Assembly: GCA_016187025.1 (NCBI GenBank)
Contig: JACPKM010000004.1
Coordinates: forward strand, 124,001-188,000
From: Candidatus Daviesbacteria bacterium
Lineage (GTDB): Bacteria > Patescibacteria > Microgenomatia > Daviesbacterales > UBA10151
DNA: 64,000 nucleotides
Direction: 5' to 3'
Below, piece by piece: positions 23,047 through 31,250 of this stretch (positions are counted from its first letter, which is position 1; every line of letters begins with the position of its first letter). A program made the position numbers and the translations under genes. A model generated the notes under the pieces. That model saw only the letters and a list, made by a program, of their open reading frames with translations. It ran no database searches and had not been told where the DNA came from.

Positions 23047-24303
23047 ATGAATAAGGCTCTGGAACAAATCAAGAACCTTTTCCTAAAAATTAACACAGGG
23101 GTTTTGCTTGTCACCATTTTAGCTTTTATTTTAGGCTGGCAACTGGGACATAAGGATGTAGAGCTTAAATGGCAAGGCTTTAGGTCTAGTATTAATGTAG
23201 AAAATAAAGAACCACCAAGAAATATCAATATCGATTTTAAGCTTTTTTGGGATACTTGGGATTTAGTAAATAAGCACTACTTTGATAAATCTGCTCTGGA
23301 TCCAACAAAAATGTTTTATGGAGCAGTTCAAGGTATGGTAGCAGCAATAGGTGATCCTTACACAGTATTTTTACCCCCAACACAACAGAAAGTGAGTAAA
23401 GAGGAGTTAAATGGTAGTTTTGAAGGGGTTGGGATACAGCTTGGATTCAATCAAGACAAAAGATTGGTAGTAATGTCTCCTTTAAGCGGTTCTCCTGCAG
23501 AGAAAGCTGGTATCCAGCCAGAAGATATTATTGTGAGAATTGACGGTAAAGACACCAGTAATATGACTCTTCCTCAGGCAGTGGAGGTTATCAGGGGTCC
23601 AAAAGGAACTGAGGTTGTATTAACAATTTTTAGAGAAGGTGATACAGATACCAAGGATTATACTCTCATAAGAGATACGATTATTGTAAAAAGTGTTGAG
23701 CTCTCTTATAAAGATTCTACGGCTGGTAAAAAGATTGCCCATATAAAACTTACCAGGTTTGGTGAAAGAACCGAGGATGAGTGGAATCAATCGATTACTG
23801 ATGTTATCTCAAAAAACGCAGAAGGTGTAGTTTTAGATGTCCGGAATAATCCAGGAGGTTATTTAGAAGGTGCTGTATTTATTGCTTCAGAATTTCTGGA
23901 TGGAGGAGATGTGGTGTTGCAGGAAAATAATAGAGGAGAAAGGATGCCTTATAGGGTAAATAGGAGTGGGAAATTACTTAAGCTGCCTATGGTGGTTTTG
24001 ATAAATAAAGGTTCTGCATCAGCTTCAGAAATAGTTGCAGGTGCTCTGCAAGACAGAGACAGAGCAGAGCTTGTAGGGACTAAGTCCTTTGGTAAGGGGA
24101 CTATACAGGAGGCTCAAGAACTTCCCGGTGGTACAGGTATTCATATTACGGTTGCTAAATGGTTAACACCAAAAGGTAGTTGGGTAAATGACAGCAAGGG
24201 CCTTGAGCCAGATGTTAAAATAGAAATGCCAAAGCCTGAGAATGGTGTTGTTGATGCTACCAAAGATCCGCAGTTTGACAAAGCTTTAGAGCTACTAGAT
24301 TAA
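23047..24303 (+). CDS. ctpA: C-terminal processing peptidase (S41 family)
   Basis: A 418-residue membrane-anchored serine protease. One helix at residues 17-34, a PDZ domain (about 115-200; GVGIQLGFNQDKRLVV, GSPAEKAGIQPEDIIVRIDGK) and the S41 catalytic domain. The active serine lies in NKGSASASEIVAGAL (around residue 323) and the lysine in GTKSFGKGTIQ, the Ser-Lys dyad of Ctp/Prc enzymes. Such proteases trim or degrade exported proteins from their C-termini. Two bases separate it from the HtrA-like gene, so the two quality-control proteases are expressed together. Confidence 0.94.
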   Translation: MNKALEQIKNLFLKINTGVLLVTILAFILGWQLGHKDVELKWQGFRSSINVENKEPPRNINIDFKLFWDTWDLVNKHYFDKSALDPTKMFYGAVQGMVAAIGDPYTVFLPPTQQKVSKEELNGSFEGVGIQLGFNQDKRLVVMSPLSGSPAEKAGIQPEDIIVRIDGKDTSNMTLPQAVEVIRGPKGTEVVLTIFREGDTDTKDYTLIRDTIIVKSVELSYKDSTAGKKIAHIKLTRFGERTEDEWNQSITDVISKNAEGVVLDVRNNPGGYLEGAVFIASEFLDGGDVVLQENNRGERMPYRVNRSGKLLKLPMVVLINKGSASASEIVAGALQDRDRAELVGTKSFGKGTIQEAQELPGGTGIHITVAKWLTPKGSWVNDSKGLEPDVKIEMPKPENGVVDATKDPQFDKALELLD

Positions 24304-24305
24304 TT

Positions 24306-25439
24306 ATGATGGATTTATCAAAATATAACTTACCAAAACCAAGTATCACCGGACTTTTAATAAGTATTTCACTAGGGGTTATAGTGGCAGTAGCTTTATA
24401 CCAAGCGCAAGTTAGAGGCATTTTGCCTAGTAATGATTTTAAGTTACCTCAAATCCAAACTCAGGAGAAAAAAACAATAGTACAGGAAGAAAATGCCATT
24501 ATTTCTGTTGTTGATGCTGTGTCCTCCTCTGTTGTAGCAATTGGTATAACAAGGAGGGTAGTAAACCCTTTAGACCCTTTTTCCTTGCCACAAAAACAAG
24601 ATAGTACTATAGGTACAGGATTTGTAGTTTCCAAAGATGGAGTTATAGTCACAAACAAGCATGTAGTATCAGATCCAGATGTAAAGTTTATGGTTATTAC
24701 AAAGGATGATCAAAAGTTTGAAGTTAAAAGAATCTATAGAGATACAGTATTGGATTTGGCACTGGTGCAGATTGATGCTTCGGATTTAAAGCCTGTTGAT
24801 TTGGGAGACTCAGCTAAGCTACGGATTGGACAGACAGCTATTGCCATTGGTAATGCCTTAGGAAGATTTACTAACACTGTTACAACGGGAGTAATTTCCG
24901 GGTTGGGAAGGGCAGTGATAGCTGGTGATCCGTTTGAAGGTTCAGTTGAAAGATTGGACAATTTAATTCAAACAGATGCTGCCATTAACCCGGGTAACTC
25001 TGGAGGGCCTCTTTTAAACTCTGGGGGTCAGGTGATAGGGGTCAATGTGGCAACAACCGAAGGAGCGCAAAATATTGGTTTTGCGATTCCTATTAACTCT
25101 GTTAAACCTATTGTTGATGAGTTTTTAACAACAGGTTCAGTCTCGCGTCCATATCTTGGGATAAGATATAGGTTTGTTTCCCGCGATGTGGCAATTTTAA
25201 ATGAGGTGCCTCAGGGGGTATATATTCAGGAAGTATTAGATGACAGCCCGGCTAAAAAAGCAGGTATTGAAGAAGGGGATATAATTACAAAAATTAATGG
25301 TCAAGCTATAGACCAAGAGAATAAGGTATCAGATATTGTGGCTGATAGTAATATAGGCCAAAACGTAAACTTAACTGTATGGAGAGACGGGAAGGAACTA
25401 AATATGACAGCAACTGTGGGTAATTCTCCGAGTCAATAA
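24306..25439 (+). CDS. HtrA/DegP-like serine protease
   Basis: A 377-residue membrane-anchored trypsin-fold protease with one PDZ domain. The triad is H119 (TNKHVVSD), D150 (VLDLALV) and S232 (NPGNSGGPLL). An N-terminal helix at residues 11-28 anchors it. The PDZ domain begins near residue 280 (SRPYLGIRYRFVSRDV; DDSPAKKAGIEEGDIITKING). Length fits DegS/HtrA with a single PDZ. Expected to degrade misfolded exported proteins. Its end overlaps the convergent prmC gene by seven bases. Confidence 0.94.
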   Translation: MMDLSKYNLPKPSITGLLISISLGVIVAVALYQAQVRGILPSNDFKLPQIQTQEKKTIVQEENAIISVVDAVSSSVVAIGITRRVVNPLDPFSLPQKQDSTIGTGFVVSKDGVIVTNKHVVSDPDVKFMVITKDDQKFEVKRIYRDTVLDLALVQIDASDLKPVDLGDSAKLRIGQTAIAIGNALGRFTNTVTTGVISGLGRAVIAGDPFEGSVERLDNLIQTDAAINPGNSGGPLLNSGGQVIGVNVATTEGAQNIGFAIPINSVKPIVDEFLTTGSVSRPYLGIRYRFVSRDVAILNEVPQGVYIQEVLDDSPAKKAGIEEGDIITKINGQAIDQENKVSDIVADSNIGQNVNLTVWRDGKELNMTATVGNSPSQ

Positions 25440-26140
25440 CAAATCAACAATACCCTTTGTTTTTTGGCCAAATCTGTTTTTACCTCAACTTGAGCTTTAG
25501 GAAAATACTTTAAGGATTCAGATATTGCCAGTTCTCCATGAGTATAGTCAATTTCACCAACAATGAGCTTGGGATTTATGTTTGCCTTTTTAATTTGTTT
25601 AAAAAGCTTGCGGTAAAGTTCAAAACCATCTTTCCCTCCGTCAAGTGCAATATTGGGTTCATAATTTTTAACTGAAGGATCCAAATATGGAATTCTTTCT
25701 GATGGGATGTAGGGGAGATTAGTAATGATAATTAGGTTGTAGGTTGTAGGTCCTGCCTGCCGGCAGGCAGGTTGTAGGGGGTAGTTAGCAAGAAGATTGC
25801 TTTGGATAAATTTAATTTGGTTTTCAACTCCATGTAGTTTTGCGTTTTTTTGAGCTACTTTTAAAGCCCGAGAGGAGATATCTGTTGCGAAAACTTTCAC
25901 ACCGGGTGCATTTTTAGCAATTGATATGGCAATATTTCCAGATCCTGTACCAATATCGATAACTAATATGTTTTTTTCTTCAACCTTACTACTTAATACA
26001 TCATACTTAATACTTTTTAGTACCTCATCTACCAGTAACTCAGTTTCCGGGCGGGGAATTAGCACATCAGGGGTTAGCTTAAGTTTTAACTTATAAAATT
26101 CAGCAAATCCTTGTAAATACTGCTTAGGCGGTTGATTCAT
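25433..26140 (-). CDS. prmC: Release factor glutamine methyltransferase PrmC (no N-terminal domain)
   Basis: A 235-residue SAM-dependent methyltransferase that modifies the GGQ glutamine of release factors. VLIPRPETELLVDEVL, VIDIGTGSGNIAISIA (SAM site) and the catalytic NLPY (TNLPYIPSERIPYLDPSVKNYEP) are visible. The usual N-terminal helical domain of about 80-90 residues is missing; the protein begins QPPKQYLQGFAEFYKLKLKL just before the Rossmann domain. A 20-bp palindrome (25752-25771) in frame adds PACRQAGPT just before the NLPY strand. It overlaps prfA by 17 bases, its natural partner gene. Confidence 0.93.
   Translation of the reverse strand: MNQPPKQYLQGFAEFYKLKLKLTPDVLIPRPETELLVDEVLKSIKYDVLSSKVEEKNILVIDIGTGSGNIAISIAKNAPGVKVFATDISSRALKVAQKNAKLHGVENQIKFIQSNLLANYPLQPACRQAGPTTYNLIIITNLPYIPSERIPYLDPSVKNYEPNIALDGGKDGFELYRKLFKQIKKANINPKLIVGEIDYTHGELAISESLKYFPKAQVEVKTDLAKKQRVLLICY
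25741..25778. repeat. Palindromic repeat with flanking direct repeats inside prmC
   Basis: The bases CCTGCCTGCCGGCAGGCAGG (25752-25771) are a perfect 20-bp palindrome. AGGTTGTAGG occurs at 25741-25750 and again at 25769-25778, so the palindrome is flanked by a 10-bp direct repeat that partly overlaps it. This kind of repeat is known from intergenic regions of CPR genomes; here it codes for protein. Confidence 0.85.
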
Positions 26141-27077
26141 TTTGCTCTTTTTCCCGCAGGGCAGAAATTACATCTTCTAAACTACCTTCCATAATTTCCT
26201 CCAAGTTGTACCAGGATTTGTTAATCCTGTGATCTGTTATTCTATTTTGCGGATAATTATAAGTCCTGATTTTTTCGCTTCTGTCACCTCCACCAACTTG
26301 TAAAGATCTTTGTGAATCCAGCTCGCCAAAGGTCTTTTTTTGTTTAATTTCCCACAGCTTGGCTCGAAGTAGTGCAAAAGCATACTCTCTGTTGGCAAGC
26401 TGACTTCTTTCTGTCTGGGCAGTCACAACAATGCCTGTAGGCAGATGTTTAAGTCTGACAGCAGTATTTACTTTATTTACATTTTGTCCTCCTGCCCCGC
26501 CTGATCTAAAGGCTTCAAACTCAATGTCTGCAGGGTTTATAACAAACTCACTTTCTACAACTTCAGGTAAAACAGCCACTGTGGCAGTTGAGGTATGTAT
26601 CCTTCCTGAAGATTCTGTTACGGGAACTCTTTGTACTCTATGCACTCCAGATTCAAACTTTAGTCTATTGTAGACATCTTTGCCGGTAATTTTTAAAATA
26701 ACCTCCTTTATTTGTCCAAGCTTGCCTTCTGATCTGTTCAGCTCCTCGGTTTTCCAGTTATTATTTTGAGAAAAGCGGGTATACATTCTTTGTAAGTCTC
26801 CGGCAAAAAGTCCTGCTTCATCTCCTCCCGCAGCAGATCTAATTTCCAATATGGCTATATTTTGTTTAACTCCACCCAAGCTTCCAGGTTCGTTACTTGA
26901 TGAGGAATTATGGCTCATAGGGGTTGAGGCTGAGTCCATAAGTTCTTGCTTTTGACTTTCAATCTCAGCTATTTCATCTTTGGCAAGTTGGGACAGTTCA
27001 GGATCCTCAAGCAAAGGCTGTAAATCAGCGATCCTTTGATCAAGTTCTTTTATTTGTTGTTGAATATAATCGTCCAT
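26124..27077 (-). CDS. prfA: Peptide chain release factor 1 (short form)
   Basis: A 317-residue class I release factor. The GGQ catalytic motif is at 196-198 (RSGGAGGQNVNKVN). The stop-codon recognition tripeptide reads PVT (152-154), the PxT type of RF1, which reads UAA and UAG. About 50 residues of domain 1 are missing at the N-terminus compared with E. coli RF1; the protein starts in the second helix of that domain. A Ser-rich stretch (STPMSHNSSSSNEP) precedes domain 2. Part of the rpmE-prfA-prmC operon. Confidence 0.95.
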   Translation of the reverse strand: MDDYIQQQIKELDQRIADLQPLLEDPELSQLAKDEIAEIESQKQELMDSASTPMSHNSSSSNEPGSLGGVKQNIAILEIRSAAGGDEAGLFAGDLQRMYTRFSQNNNWKTEELNRSEGKLGQIKEVILKITGKDVYNRLKFESGVHRVQRVPVTESSGRIHTSTATVAVLPEVVESEFVINPADIEFEAFRSGGAGGQNVNKVNTAVRLKHLPTGIVVTAQTERSQLANREYAFALLRAKLWEIKQKKTFGELDSQRSLQVGGGDRSEKIRTYNYPQNRITDHRINKSWYNLEEIMEGSLEDVISALREKEQNESTA

Positions 27078-27107
27078 GACTATCCAGTGCTGTTTGTTTC
27101 CTGAATT

Positions 27108-27434
27108 CTAACTGGCTGCTTGTTTGCGGGCTCTTAGAAGCATATCTTTGAGTGAGGGGCGGTCTTGTTTCTTTTCTTCTATCTTTAACTTTCTTGCTTC
27201 CACAATTTTCTTTCTTTCTTCTTGTTTTACTTTTGAGGCTTCAGTTTTTTTCTGGAATCTTTCAACTTGACCTAAAGTATCAATAAGCTTTGATTGACCA
27301 GTAAAGAAGGGATGACATTTGCTGCAAATCTCTACACGAATCTCCCCCAGAGTAGATCCGGTTAAAAAAGAATTACCACAAGCGCAAACTACCTTAGCTT
27401 GCTCATTCCATTGAGGGTGAATTCCTTGTTTCAT
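27108..27434 (-). CDS. rpmE: 50S ribosomal protein bL31 with C-terminal extension
   Basis: A 108-residue protein. The L31 core (residues 1-65) has MKQGIHPQWN, CACGNSF, CSKCHPFFTGQ and DTLGQVERFQKK, with the four cysteines of the zinc-binding form. The last 40 residues are a basic, probably helical extension (KVKQEERKKIVEARKL) not found in most bL31 proteins of about 70 residues, a trait seen in CPR. First gene of the rpmE-prfA-prmC operon. Confidence 0.95.
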   Translation of the reverse strand: MKQGIHPQWNEQAKVVCACGNSFLTGSTLGEIRVEICSKCHPFFTGQSKLIDTLGQVERFQKKTEASKVKQEERKKIVEARKLKIEEKKQDRPSLKDMLLRARKQAAS

Positions 27435-27444
27435 AGCGGATTGT

Positions 27445-27473
27445 AGTATAGCAGGCTAAGAATAAAAAATCAA
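27445..27473 (-). promoter_or_regulatory. Promoter of rpmE-prfA-prmC
   Basis: Minus strand TTGATT (27473-27468), 17-bp spacer, TATACT (27450-27445), ten bases to ATG 27434, predicting a four-base leader. The -35 box lies next to the stop of the EamA gene. Confidence 0.7.
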
Positions 27474-27476
27474 AGA

Positions 27477-28436
27477 TTAAACCCGGTGGAATTTATAGCC
27501 TTTATGGTGAATTTCTTTTGCCAAAGTTCCTAAAAATACCCCTATGCCTATAAAGACTGATCCTATCAAAAATGGAATAGTTATCTTCTCAGATAGTATC
27601 AGTACTGCAAAAAATGCAGCAACAAACGGTTCGATGTATTGAAAAAGCTGGGCTTGAGTTATATTTGTTTTAGCAAGGCCCCATTCAAATAAAAGATACG
27701 CTGAAATAGAGGATAAAAGTGCCATATAAAAAATACCAAATATTCCAATTGCACCAACCCGAGTAGGCCAAGTTGGATCTACAAAATATTCTCTTAAAGC
27801 AGGTACAAAAAAGGCTACTGTTCCTACTATAAAAGCTATGGCAGTAACTGTTAAGGAAGGGTACTTTTTTAACATTCTTCGGGAAAATACAGATCCTACG
27901 ACAAATGAAACAGATGCCAAAAATATTAAAAGATTCCCAAAAAGAGTAGTCAAAGAATAGTCGCCAAGTATGATTTGAGGTAGTCCGATAATAAGTAAAG
28001 CTCCCATCAAACCAAGGGTCAGGCCAAATAAGTTAATCAAGTAGATCTTCTCTTTTAAAAACCACCATCCTGCCAAAACTGAAAGTACGGGAATAATCAG
28101 AGTGATAACAGAGGCATTAATGGCAGTTGTTCTAATCATTCCTTCAAAGAAAAAAACAATGTTTAAAGTGACGATAAATACTCCTATTGCAACCAGTGTT
28201 GGCAGGTCCTCTTTTTTAATGGTTACTTTTTTGCCTCCGAATGAGGGGCGTGTTGTTTCAGCCAGGAAAAAAGGTGCCAGGAAAAGTGAGGCTACTGCAA
28301 ATCTCAAAAACGCTAAAGAAGAAGGGGGGATCTCCTCAAGGGTAAGTTTGGCAACCACAAAACTGGCTCCCCAGATAAGATGCGAAACTAGCAAAGCAAT
28401 GTAGGGGAGAGGCTTTTTTACAATTTGGGAACTCAT
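27477..28436 (-). CDS. EamA (DMT) family transporter
   Basis: A 319-residue protein with ten membrane helices arranged as two five-helix EamA repeats. The first starts ALLVSHLIWGASFVVAKLTL with PPSSLAFLRFAVASLFLAP, the second near residue 165 with GNLLIFLASVSFVVGSVFSRRML. The members export metabolites or amino acids; the substrate cannot be read from sequence. It lies between hisS and rpmE, all on the minus strand. Confidence 0.9.
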   Translation of the reverse strand: MSSQIVKKPLPYIALLVSHLIWGASFVVAKLTLEEIPPSSLAFLRFAVASLFLAPFFLAETTRPSFGGKKVTIKKEDLPTLVAIGVFIVTLNIVFFFEGMIRTTAINASVITLIIPVLSVLAGWWFLKEKIYLINLFGLTLGLMGALLIIGLPQIILGDYSLTTLFGNLLIFLASVSFVVGSVFSRRMLKKYPSLTVTAIAFIVGTVAFFVPALREYFVDPTWPTRVGAIGIFGIFYMALLSSISAYLLFEWGLAKTNITQAQLFQYIEPFVAAFFAVLILSEKITIPFLIGSVFIGIGVFLGTLAKEIHHKGYKFHRV

Positions 28437-28496
28437 GTGGAAATAATTTGTAAATAATAGTTACTCAGTTAAGAATAACTCAAAACCCACCAATCA

Positions 28497-29717
28497 TCAA
28501 TCTTTAACCGATCCGATAGCTTCATCGATAGTAACTACTTCTTGCGTTCTGTTTTTCAAATCCTTCAAAACTAATTTACCTGATTTAGCTTCATCCGGGC
28601 CGATAATAATTGCATAAGGGATGCCCTTTTGATCAGCATATTTAAGCTGTTTGTCTAATTTGGCTTCAGTATCTAACCAAACTTCAGTATTAACATTACT
28701 TGCACGGAGTTTGGAGCTTACTTCTAAAGAATTGTTTTGCAAATCTTGAGAAAATATTGTTACTAAAACTTCAGTAGTAGTTAAATCCTTGGGGAAAAGA
28801 TTTAACTGATTCATGGCTTCTATTATCCTGTCAAAACCATATGCTATTCCTACAGCAGGAATATCTCTACCACTAAACATACCAACTAGTTTGTCGTATC
28901 TTCCGCCCCCCGCAAGCGAACCGCTTTTGTAATCATCGGAGACCAATTCAAATATTGTTGATGTGTAGTAATCTAAACCTCTAGCCAGACTTGCCTTATA
29001 AACATAATCTACCCCTTCTTTAAAGCCTAAGTTATTCAAAAGGTCAAATATCTTTAGAACCAGTGCGGTTGGCTTTGAATCATCAAAGGAGCGAACTAGT
29101 TTTTCCGCATCCTGTTTATTCATACCTTTGGTTATCAATTCAGAGATAACACCCTCTTTCCCTATCTTTTCCAGTTTGTCGATAGCAGATACAAATTTTG
29201 GTTCTAAGCCTCCAAAAATAGCTCTATCATTAATTAACATCTGAACATTCTTAAAACCTAATTCCTTAACAGAAGTTAGTACACAAGCTATGATCTCTAC
29301 ATCGGCCACAAGAGAACTTGACCCAACTGTGTCTATATCGCACTGCAACAATTCTCTAAATCTACCTTTTTGGGTGTTTTCCGCCCGCCAAACAGTTTGG
29401 ATTTGGTATCTTTTAAATGGGGTGGGGAGTATATTTGAGTATTGGGCTGCAACGCGGGCTAGGGGGACGGTTTGATCGTAACGCAAAGCCACTTTTCTGC
29501 CCCCATTGTCCTTGAAACGATACATTAACTTATCGCCTTCCTCGCCGTATTTACCCATTAACACTTCTTCATATTCCAGAGCAGGAGTTTCTAAAGGCTC
29601 AAAACCAAAGGATTCAAAAATACCTGTGAGCTTGCTTATGACATATTGTCTTTTCCGGGTTTCACCCGGCAAAAAATCCCTAAATCCTTTTAATGTTTGT
29701 GCTTTAATCTTTTGCAT
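28497..29717 (-). CDS. hisS: Histidyl-tRNA synthetase
   Basis: A 406-residue class II aminoacyl-tRNA synthetase. GFRDFLPGETRKRQYVISKL opens the catalytic core; motif 2 is in YQIQTVWRAENTQKGRFREL, the histidine A motif in ARGLDYYTSTIFELV, and motif 3 in AVGIAYGFDRI. The C-terminal anticodon-binding domain (TEVLVTIFSQDLQNN to KSGKLVLKDLKNRTQEVV) is present. Start ATG 29717 has AGGAG seven bases upstream, a strong ribosome site for this genome. Confidence 0.96.
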   Translation of the reverse strand: MQKIKAQTLKGFRDFLPGETRKRQYVISKLTGIFESFGFEPLETPALEYEEVLMGKYGEEGDKLMYRFKDNGGRKVALRYDQTVPLARVAAQYSNILPTPFKRYQIQTVWRAENTQKGRFRELLQCDIDTVGSSSLVADVEIIACVLTSVKELGFKNVQMLINDRAIFGGLEPKFVSAIDKLEKIGKEGVISELITKGMNKQDAEKLVRSFDDSKPTALVLKIFDLLNNLGFKEGVDYVYKASLARGLDYYTSTIFELVSDDYKSGSLAGGGRYDKLVGMFSGRDIPAVGIAYGFDRIIEAMNQLNLFPKDLTTTEVLVTIFSQDLQNNSLEVSSKLRASNVNTEVWLDTEAKLDKQLKYADQKGIPYAIIIGPDEAKSGKLVLKDLKNRTQEVVTIDEAIGSVKD

Positions 29718-29956
29718 AATTTCTCCTATATTATCAGTTGATAAGTTTTTTTACCACCTCTTTTGCCGAAGTACAGTTTTTTCTAGACTTTTAAGGTGGT
29801 CTTCCAGATCGGACGGAAAGAGGATCTAGAACGAACTTTATCTTAGGGTATGCTTTTTTTATCGAATTGATGATTTCTTTAAGATCTTGAAACTCCTCAT
29901 TCACTTTTTACTATCGGCTCAAAAATAAAAGGTGTTTTTTGTGTTATATTTAAATT
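29718..29956 (-). promoter_or_regulatory. hisS leader with hairpin
   Basis: The region upstream of hisS has no gene on this strand. ACCACCT (29753-29759) can pair with AGGTGGT (29794-29800), so the leader of hisS can form a large hairpin about 36 bases before the start codon. It lacks the conserved T-box bulge sequence, so I do not call a T-box riboswitch. A regulatory role is possible because synthetase genes are often controlled in the leader. Confidence 0.3.
29945..29950 (+). promoter_or_regulatory. -10 box of small ORF 29957
   Basis: TATATT ends six bases before ATG 29957, the same geometry as other leaderless genes here. No good -35 box. Confidence 0.35.
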
Positions 29957-30073
29957 ATGCCTTTTGAATACTTTCTTATATTACTAAGCTTATTTTTAGT
30001 CTTTCGGGTTATTCAAAAGATTAATAAGATAAGGATTTTCAAAAATATTAAACAAGCACTTTTTTTCTACTGA
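29957..30073 (+). CDS. Small membrane peptide (38 residues)
   Basis: A short open frame encodes MPFEYFLILLSLFLVFRVI followed by a basic tail (QKINKIRIFKNIKQALFFY). One hydrophobic helix and a lysine-rich end fit a small single-pass membrane peptide. A -10 box is set for leaderless start at its ATG, and AAACAAGC (30051-30058) can pair with GCTTGTTT (30091-30098) to make a U-rich hairpin at its end. Coding status is not proven; it could instead be part of the leader of the downstream sugar nucleotide gene. Confidence 0.4.
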   Translation: MPFEYFLILLSLFLVFRVIQKINKIRIFKNIKQALFFY

Positions 30074-30098
30074 AAAAAACTTGATCTTAGGCTTGTTT
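30051..30098 (+). terminator. Possible hairpin terminator after the small ORF
   Basis: AAACAAGC (30051-30058) pairs with GCTTGTTT (30091-30098), followed by more T. The loop is long (32 bases), so the call is weak. Confidence 0.3.
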
Positions 30099-30128
30099 TT
30101 TGAAAATTAAAGTTGTAGAGTAATTAAC

Positions 30129-31250
30129 ATGCGCGCACCGGAAAATGCATATGCAGTTATTTTGGCAGGAGGTGGAGGCACAAGACTTTGGCCAAAATCA
30201 CGCAAAAATCACCCTAAACACTTATTAAAACTTGTCGGTAAAAAAACTCTTTTAAGGGATACCTTTGAAAACTTTAATAAACTTTTTCCCAATGAAAGAA
30301 TTATTGTCATTACTCTTAAAAGCCATGTAGATCAGGTAAAACAGCAGCTTCCAGAAATTCCTGATAACAATTTTATTATAGAACCGGAAAGTAAAAATAC
30401 TGCTTTGGCAATGGGAACTGCAGCAGCCTATATTCACCAGAGAAACCCTAATGCTGTGATTATTAATGAAGCTGCAGATCATCTATATCAAGACATCGGG
30501 CGTTTTCAAGCTATAGTTTTAGCAGCTTTGGATGTTGCCTTATCTTTTGATTATATAGTTTCAATAGGTATAAGACCGACTTTTCCTCATACGGGACTTG
30601 GGTATATTTGGGTTGGAGAACAGTTGGGTCATGTTAAAGTCTACTCTGATGAAAAAAGCAGAGATATATATACTTTTAAAGCACTTGGTTTTAAAGAAAA
30701 ACCAGATTTGGCAACTGCACAATCCTTTATTGCAACAGGTAAGTATTTATGGAATGCAAACCTTTATTGCTGGTCAACAAAAACTATATTAGATGCTTTT
30801 AAAAAACATTCACCAAAAATTTCTGAAGGTTTAGAAAAAATATTATCAGCAATAGGGACAAAGGAAGAAGATGAAGTAGTTAAAAAAGTTTATTCAGAAG
30901 CCCCAACTGAACAAATAGATACAGCTGTTTCTGAAAAGGCAAAAAATTTAGTAGTTATTCCAGGTGATTTTGGATGGAGTGATATTGGAGATTGGAATAT
31001 TGTTTTTGACAGTTTAAAAAAAGATGAGTTTGGTAATGCTATAGCTGATACGAATGGAAACCATTTAAGTATGGATACCCGCGACTCGCTTATTGAAACA
31101 AATGGTCGATTGGTCGTAACAATAGGGGTTTCTGATCTGGTTATTATAGACACAGAAGATGCAGTTTTGATCTGCCCTAAAGACCGGACCCAAGAGGTTA
31201 AGAAAGTAGTCGAGAAACTAAAAGAATTAAAAAAAGACAAATATCTTTAA
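30129..31250 (+). CDS. Mannose-1-phosphate guanylyltransferase
   Basis: A 373-residue nucleotidyltransferase that makes GDP-mannose from mannose-1-phosphate and GTP. It has the signature AVILAGGGGTRLWPKSRK (residues 9-26), the PKHLLKL segment, IIEPESKNTALAMGTAA, ADHLYQD and DFGWSDIGDW. Length fits the short ManC form without the isomerase domain. GDP-mannose could feed the glycosyltransferases and surface polysaccharide. Its 3' end overlaps the convergent gene by four bases. Confidence 0.92.
   Translation: MRAPENAYAVILAGGGGTRLWPKSRKNHPKHLLKLVGKKTLLRDTFENFNKLFPNERIIVITLKSHVDQVKQQLPEIPDNNFIIEPESKNTALAMGTAAAYIHQRNPNAVIINEAADHLYQDIGRFQAIVLAALDVALSFDYIVSIGIRPTFPHTGLGYIWVGEQLGHVKVYSDEKSRDIYTFKALGFKEKPDLATAQSFIATGKYLWNANLYCWSTKTILDAFKKHSPKISEGLEKILSAIGTKEEDEVVKKVYSEAPTEQIDTAVSEKAKNLVVIPGDFGWSDIGDWNIVFDSLKKDEFGNAIADTNGNHLSMDTRDSLIETNGRLVVTIGVSDLVIIDTEDAVLICPKDRTQEVKKVVEKLKELKKDKYL

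Noticed and set aside
29753..29800. T-box riboswitch before hisS
   Set aside because: The conserved T-box sequence and specifier loop cannot be identified.
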